Source: CAYVIB01 sp964451365 (GTDB taxonomy: Bacteria; Pseudomonadota; Gammaproteobacteria; Pseudomonadales; Cellvibrionaceae). From it: DNA of 64,000 nt. Positions 59,560-64,000 of this stretch are shown here, piece after piece. The stretch is from assembly GCA_964451365.1 (NCBI GenBank), contig CAYVIB010000002.1:124001-188000 (forward strand), in the 5' to 3' direction. The first letter of the stretch is position 1. Each line of letters opens with the position of its first letter. The translations under genes and the position numbers were made by a program. A model generated the notes under the pieces. That model saw only the letters and a list, made by a program, of their open reading frames with translations. It was not told the origin of the DNA and searched no databases.

Positions 59560-60975
59560 TTAAATACCCCATTCATGTACAGGTTTTCCCGTATGTTGGT
59601 TTTCCAGGTAGGCCTCACTCAACTGTCCCATATCCCTGCCGTGCTTTGCAACCCACTCTCGCTGCCAGCGGGCACCATTTTGTTTGGCCAGAGTGCGGTT
59701 TTCTATAACGCCCAGATATTTTTTGCCCTCACCGGCGGATATCTCCAGCGCCTGCAAACCAGATTCGGCCATGGGTAAAAGTTCCCGCAGGATCAATTGA
59801 TCGGCCGGCATTTTTTTCCTGTCCGGCCAGGTCAATAAGCTATCGAAACTGTCACGCGTCGCGGCGTAAAAATTTTCCCGCATAGCGCCAAATCGCAGCA
59901 GGCTTTCAGGCGGAACCGGCTGCCGTATCAACGCTTCCAGCAGGCCCCAGAAAAAAGCGGCGTTGGCGATCATATCGAGAATTGTCGGCCCGGACGGAAC
60001 CACCCGGTTTTCGATACGCAGATGCGGCCTGCCTGCATCATCATAACCGATCAGGGGACGATTCCAACGCCAGATAGTGCCATTGTGCAAGCGTAAATGC
60101 GGTAGCGTGTCCATATCGTCAAAATGGGATGGTATCAATACGGGATAATGTCTGATGTTTTCCTTGAAACAGTTCAGCAGCGAGCCGCGCACATACCGCG
60201 TGCCCAGTGTCACCCTGCGCCGATGCGCCAGCGCGCCGGTATCGACTGCCTGCTCAAAAACCGGAATCCGGGACTCATCCAAAATATCGTGGCCGAAAAC
60301 AAAAGGGGAGTTGGCGCTGACCGCGATCAAGGGCGCGGACACGATTTGCGCGGCATTGTATGCGCGCACCGCCTGGTCCTGTTGAACCTGGAGGTGAATC
60401 TGAAATGAAGTGGTCGCGGCTTCGAGCATCACATTGCGGTGAGTCGTGCTCAGATGTTCCCGCCCCTGGATATCCAGCGTGATGGGTTCCTTGTCGCGCA
60501 TTTCCAGCACCTGTTGGTTTAACGCACGGTAACGCTGGCTTTCCGACATATTCTTGAGCGTCAGTTGGCTGTCCCTCACTGCCGGATGAACGCCGATACT
60601 CATGATATCGATGCCGATTTTATTTGCCACCTCGCGACAATGGCTCCAGTTATTTTCCAGGTTCCGATGGAATGTGGACAGAGCCCGGCCTTTTAACTGA
60701 ACCGGCTCCACATTGATTTCAAAATTAAAGCGGGACAATTCAGGAACCACTTCCGGATTTGCGAGTTTATCGAGAAACGCTGTGTTTTCCGGCACCGGCA
60801 GCGCCTGTCTGTCCACCAGCCACGCCTCCAGTTCAAAACCACCAATATGGTGGTCGCAATAAAAGGCATTATTCCGAAAAAGCCGGTCGAGCTGTTTCGT
60901 CTCATCCCGCAGGCGTTGCGAAAATTCAGCGAAATCATCCTCAGAAAAGCGCTTGCGCGAAATTTCCTGCCCCAT
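59560..60975 (-). CDS. Glutamate-cysteine ligase-like (GCS2/carboxylate-amine ligase) enzyme
   Basis: ATP-dependent carboxylate-amine ligase-like protein of 471 residues. Features: FELEAWLVD near the start (substrate-binding Glu), FNFEINVEP, an ATP/metal-binding-like FQIHLQV, VSANSPFVFG, and RIENRVVPSGPTILDMIANAAFFWGLLEAL. Together these match the GCS2-type glutamine-synthetase-fold ligases that form gamma-glutamyl or related amide bonds. The true substrate is unknown, and a canonical GshA may exist elsewhere. First gene of a two-gene unit with the M14 deacylase. Confidence 0.78.
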   Translation of the reverse strand: MGQEISRKRFSEDDFAEFSQRLRDETKQLDRLFRNNAFYCDHHIGGFELEAWLVDRQALPVPENTAFLDKLANPEVVPELSRFNFEINVEPVQLKGRALSTFHRNLENNWSHCREVANKIGIDIMSIGVHPAVRDSQLTLKNMSESQRYRALNQQVLEMRDKEPITLDIQGREHLSTTHRNVMLEAATTSFQIHLQVQQDQAVRAYNAAQIVSAPLIAVSANSPFVFGHDILDESRIPVFEQAVDTGALAHRRRVTLGTRYVRGSLLNCFKENIRHYPVLIPSHFDDMDTLPHLRLHNGTIWRWNRPLIGYDDAGRPHLRIENRVVPSGPTILDMIANAAFFWGLLEALIRQPVPPESLLRFGAMRENFYAATRDSFDSLLTWPDRKKMPADQLILRELLPMAESGLQALEISAGEGKKYLGVIENRTLAKQNGARWQREWVAKHGRDMGQLSEAYLENQHTGKPVHEWGI

Positions 60976-61248
60976 AAATTATTCCAACTGAACGGGTTGC
61001 TTGAACCTATCCCATATTTGCCGATGGTTCTGCCAGGGCGTTCCCGTGCGAGGCACAGGTTGGCTGGGCATGCGGTGACTCCGGATGAGCACCAGCAACA
61101 CTATCGGCAACCATGGGAGATCGGTTCTTATAGTATATGCACAACTGGCGCCGAAACCGAACCAAAGGCTCTTCTGAAGAATATGTTCGTTGACATGATA
61201 AGCTGCACATATTTCAGTTTGCCGGGAACGTAGGGACTTCCACTACCG

Positions 61249-62148
61249 ATGAGCATGCGAACCGCGATTTTCAAACTGGCGATACGGGCCAGTTGTCTCA
61301 AGTGGATACTGGGAACCAAATCCGGCGTGCGGAATTTTATTTATCATGGCCTGCCAAAAACGCCGGCTTCTCCACCGCGTGCGCTGACAAAACATTTCCA
61401 GGTCGAACAGTATGAAATCACCAAGCAGGCGGTGTATCACATCCAGCCGCCCGGCAGCAAACCTGCCCGACACATTTTCTACTTACACGGTGGTGCCTAT
61501 ATAGCGCCGATCGTGCGGCTCCACTGGGATTTTATCCGCCGGCTGATGCGCGGGCTGCCCTGCCAGGTTACGGTGCCACTTTACGGGCGTGCTCCCAGTC
61601 ACACCTATCAGGAAGCGTTTGTCTTCCTGAAAAACGCTTACCTGCGCCTGCTGGAAAGCCACTCGCCGCAAGACATAATTTTTATGGGAGATTCCGCCGG
61701 CGGCGGCCTGGCACTGGCATTCGCCCAGACGCTCCTGGACATCGACCTGCCCCAACCGGGCAGTGTGGTGATGCTTTCCCCCTGGCTGGACATTACCACC
61801 AGCAATCCCGAAATCGCGGAAATTGAAAAACGGGATCCCTTACTGGCCATTGCCGGCGCCCGGGAGGCGGGAAAAATCTGGGCCGCGGGAGCGGATCCCG
61901 CCACTCCACAACTCAGCCCTGTAAATGGAACGCTAAAAGGACTTGCGCCGCTTTGCCTGCTTATCGGAACCGATGACATGCTGTTGCCGGACGCGCGTGT
62001 TTTGCGGAATAAAGCGGCTGCGGAAAATCACCCGCTTTGCTATCTGGAATATCCTTCCATGTTTCATGCATGGATGCTGTTGGGGTTGTTGCCGGAGTCC
62101 AGGAAGGCGCTGCAGGATATTGTTAATTATCTTGAGAAACGCGTTTAG
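61249..62148 (+). CDS. Alpha/beta hydrolase, HSL-family esterase
   Basis: Serine esterase of 299 residues of the hormone-sensitive lipase type. Oxyanion motif HGGAY (80-84), nucleophile Ser149 in GDSAGGG, acid Asp242/243 in GTDDMLLPD and His273 in MFHAW are all present in the expected order. A short N-terminal cap helix region precedes them. No clear signal peptide. Two in-frame ATGs (61249, 61255) are possible starts. Substrate likely a short-chain ester; unknown. Confidence 0.9.
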   Translation: MSMRTAIFKLAIRASCLKWILGTKSGVRNFIYHGLPKTPASPPRALTKHFQVEQYEITKQAVYHIQPPGSKPARHIFYLHGGAYIAPIVRLHWDFIRRLMRGLPCQVTVPLYGRAPSHTYQEAFVFLKNAYLRLLESHSPQDIIFMGDSAGGGLALAFAQTLLDIDLPQPGSVVMLSPWLDITTSNPEIAEIEKRDPLLAIAGAREAGKIWAAGADPATPQLSPVNGTLKGLAPLCLLIGTDDMLLPDARVLRNKAAAENHPLCYLEYPSMFHAWMLLGLLPESRKALQDIVNYLEKRV

Positions 62149-62261
62149 TGGAACGTCCTTTATTCAAGCGGAAGATTGAATAATTCCTGTCTTATCTGAA
62201 TAAAATTTCTACCAACCAACATTTAGCCTGTGAGCATTTTTATGTAAAAGGGAACCGTCAC

Positions 62262-62507
62262 TTGAACAATTTACCCATACGCCTGCCAGCTTCCGGCTTC
62301 CCCATAACATTACAATCCATTATTCAAACGTTCACAGGGAGGGAACAAAAACTGTCACAGTTCTTGCTACACGGTTTACGGGATAGGCTTTTGAAAGCCG
62401 GAACTGTCGCGCGTGACGACCAGCCTCACCTAAAAGTTCTATTCGATAGTCAAAAACTGATTCAGCTGGCCAAACTTTTTTCAGGGAGTATTCCCCTTAA
62501 GGCGTAG
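62262..62507 (+). CDS. Possible small protein upstream of GT4 fusion gene
   Basis: Open frame of 81 codons from a TTG at 62262, with AAGGGAA 8 bases upstream, ending 3 bases before the ATG of the glycosyltransferase gene. Composition is protein-like (amphipathic helix near LSQFLLHGLRDRLLKAG) but no family was recognised and the rare start lowers confidence. Alternatively the region is simply the leader of the next gene. Confidence 0.35.
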   Translation: MNNLPIRLPASGFPITLQSIIQTFTGREQKLSQFLLHGLRDRLLKAGTVARDDQPHLKVLFDSQKLIQLAKLFSGSIPLKA

Positions 62508-62510
62508 TTC

Positions 62511-64000
62511 ATGAAAATCGCACAAATTGCGCCGCTGTACGAGTCGATTCCACCCAACTTTTACGGCGGCACCGAACGAATTGTAGCTTGTCTTGTGGAT
62601 GCGTTGGTGGATATGGGGCATGAAGTCACCTTGTTCGCCAGTGCGAATTCCAAAACCAAAGCCAAACTTGTCAGCTGCAGAAACCAACCCATTTGGTTTG
62701 ACAAGGACACGTGTTACTCAGATACAGCAGCCCACTTCAGTATGTTGAAGGAAGTGCGCCAACGGGCGCACGAATTCGACATACTTCATTTCCATTTGGA
62801 CCTGCTACCCTACTCTTTTTTTGAGGATATCGCCGGCCGGGTGCTCACCACCTTGCATGGACGACTGGACCTGCGGGATCTGGAAGGGTTTTATCGCCGT
62901 TGGTCGCAATTTCCCCTGGTCTCCATTTCGGACAGTCAGCGCGCGCCACTTCACTTCGCCAATTGGGCCGGCACCGTGCATCACGGGCTGCCAAAAACCC
63001 AGCTTATGCCACCGCCGACACCCAGTAATGACTATATCGCTTTTTTAGGGCGCATTTCTCATGAAAAACAACCCGACAAAGCCATTCAACTGGCTCACCG
63101 TGCAGGCAGCAAAATTAAATTGGCCGGCACAATTCACCCTCCGGACCGCAGCTATTTTCAGGAACAGGTTGAACCGCTTCTGGATCACCCTGATGTTACT
63201 TTTGTCGGCAAAGTGAGTGATGCGGAAAAAAGTGATTTTCTCGGTAACGCCAAAGCCATGTTGTTTCCCATTAACTGGCCCGAACCTTTCGGCCTGGTAA
63301 TGATTGAGGCATTGGCATGCGGCACGCCCGTTATTGCCTGGAATTCGGGATCAGTGCCTGAAATTATCGAACACGGCGTCACCGGTTTTATTGTTAACAA
63401 CGATGACGAAGCTATCGAGGCGTTGGAAAGGGTAAACCAACTTGACCGGCAAAAAATACGCGCCGAATTTGAACGCCGTTTTTCCGCCGGGGCGATGGCG
63501 GATGGTTATATCGGCATTTATGAAAAACTCTGCCGGAATAACAAAGAATCCGATGTCATCGTCAGCCAGCCGGCGGAAGGATCGTTGGAAGCCGCATCGG
63601 TGGAATCCGAAACCTCCACGATGCCGTACAACCTGTACGCCATCAAACATATGGATTTATTCGCCATCGCCAATTCACTTGGCGATATCGTTGGCAAGGG
63701 CGACGGGGTGTTTCGCAACGATACCCGGGTGCTGTCCGAATTCCGCCTGAGTATGGGAAACAAGCCGCTGTCGCTGCTCAGCGCCTCGCTCAGCCAGGAC
63801 GATGTCTTCTTTAATACCCATGTCACCAACCGCCCCCTGCCGCCACTGGGACAGAGTGAAATTCCCGAAGCGATAATCCATATCAAGCGTTCGCGTTTTC
63901 TCTGGCAGGAACGCCTGTACGAACGCATTCAATTGGTTAATTACGGCGAGAGCGACGTTTTCGCACCCGTCGAACTGCATTTTGCCGCGGATTTTCACGA
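62511..64000 (+). CDS. GT4 glycosyltransferase fused to glycogen-debranching N-terminal domain (partial)
   Basis: Frame open from the ATG at 62511 to the window end, 496 codons and continuing. Residues about 1-345 form a family 4 glycosyltransferase: FYGGTERIVACLVDALVDMGHEV at the start, TLHGR, FLGRISHEKQPDKAIQLA, and the EPFGLVMIEALACGTPV sugar-nucleotide motif with the E-x7-E pair (Glu258, Glu266). After a polar linker (about 345-370) a second domain begins at Met371: YAIKHMDLFAIANSLGDIVGKGDGVFRNDTRVLSEFRL (given in parts), the N-terminal domain of glycogen-debranching/amylo-alpha-1,6-glucosidase-like proteins. I read the junction codon by codon and found no stop. Likely acts in alpha-glucan or glycoside metabolism. 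Confidence 0.85.
   Translation, partial: MKIAQIAPLYESIPPNFYGGTERIVACLVDALVDMGHEVTLFASANSKTKAKLVSCRNQPIWFDKDTCYSDTAAHFSMLKEVRQRAHEFDILHFHLDLLPYSFFEDIAGRVLTTLHGRLDLRDLEGFYRRWSQFPLVSISDSQRAPLHFANWAGTVHHGLPKTQLMPPPTPSNDYIAFLGRISHEKQPDKAIQLAHRAGSKIKLAGTIHPPDRSYFQEQVEPLLDHPDVTFVGKVSDAEKSDFLGNAKAMLFPINWPEPFGLVMIEALACGTPVIAWNSGSVPEIIEHGVTGFIVNNDDEAIEALERVNQLDRQKIRAEFERRFSAGAMADGYIGIYEKLCRNNKESDVIVSQPAEGSLEAASVESETSTMPYNLYAIKHMDLFAIANSLGDIVGKGDGVFRNDTRVLSEFRLSMGNKPLSLLSASLSQDDVFFNTHVTNRPLPPLGQSEIPEAIIHIKRSRFLWQERLYERIQLVNYGESDVFAPVELHFAADFH

Overview
This window is a chromosomal segment of a Gammaproteobacterium. The gene order lolC / PilZ gene / nqrABCDEF-apbE-nqrM-sthA / mfd-csiV / mtiP-hpt-mscS-nagZ-psrA / lexA-sulA / topA is the order I know from Pseudomonas. 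The interposed accessory genes (a family 115 alpha-glucuronidase, a leucine-rich-repeat/GEVED surface protein, Na+-translocating NQR) suggest a marine or polysaccharide-degrading Cellvibrionaceae-like relative. That placement is inference from gene content; no rRNA gene is present. I saw no tRNA, CRISPR array, insertion sequence or prophage.

Layout. 1-5.2 kb: the 5' end of lolC, an atypical PilZ protein, a B-box-like/TPR membrane protein abutting a rhomboid protease, and a head-to-head pair of apparently truncated genes (thioredoxin-like and AraC-type). 5.3-13.9 kb (minus strand): the Na+-NQR operon, then apbE (covalent FMN attachment), nqrM (Fe-S maturation) and sthA (transhydrogenase). An intrinsic terminator after nqrF lies inside the apbE signal-peptide codons. 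14.4-30 kb: a conserved DNA-repair and cell-envelope block, with mfd and csiV, a cold-shock protein, the psrA-nagZ-mscS-hpt-mtiP operon, lexA-sulA behind SOS boxes, and topA. 30-42 kb: housekeeping and stress genes (UspA, DUF1328, CsbD, DegV, Uup, Slt, glutaredoxin-like) and a divergent FHA / PP2C pair. 42-50.5 kb: the GH115 xylan alpha-glucuronidase and a very large exported LRR protein interrupted by a 100-N assembly gap. 50.5-64 kb: mixed accessory genes. These are a TIMP-like small exported protein, an orphan solute-binding protein divergent from a soluble RsbRD_N-histidine kinase, a broken CBS gene, a PLA2-like exported protein, an NhaP/RCK antiporter, a GNAT enzyme, a DUF2959 lipoprotein, an M14 deacylase abutting a glutamate-cysteine-ligase-like enzyme, an HSL-type esterase, and the start of a GT4 / glycogen-debranching fusion that runs off the window.

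How the parts work together. NQR pumps Na+ while oxidising NADH. ApbE flavinylates the SGAT threonines of NqrB and NqrC, NqrM matures the NqrD/E iron-sulfur site, and SthA balances NADPH and NADH. LexA represses itself and SulA. NagZ and Slt act in murein recycling. The strongest unusual observations are: (1) the LRR protein is built of precise ~121-residue modules in an A-C-B order with a 1092-bp period, which predicts that the 100-N gap really holds about 441 bp; (2) the terminator embedded in apbE; (3) an inverted REP doublet that supplies the stop codons of both converging genes at 58.4-58.5 kb; and (4) the GT4-debranching fusion.
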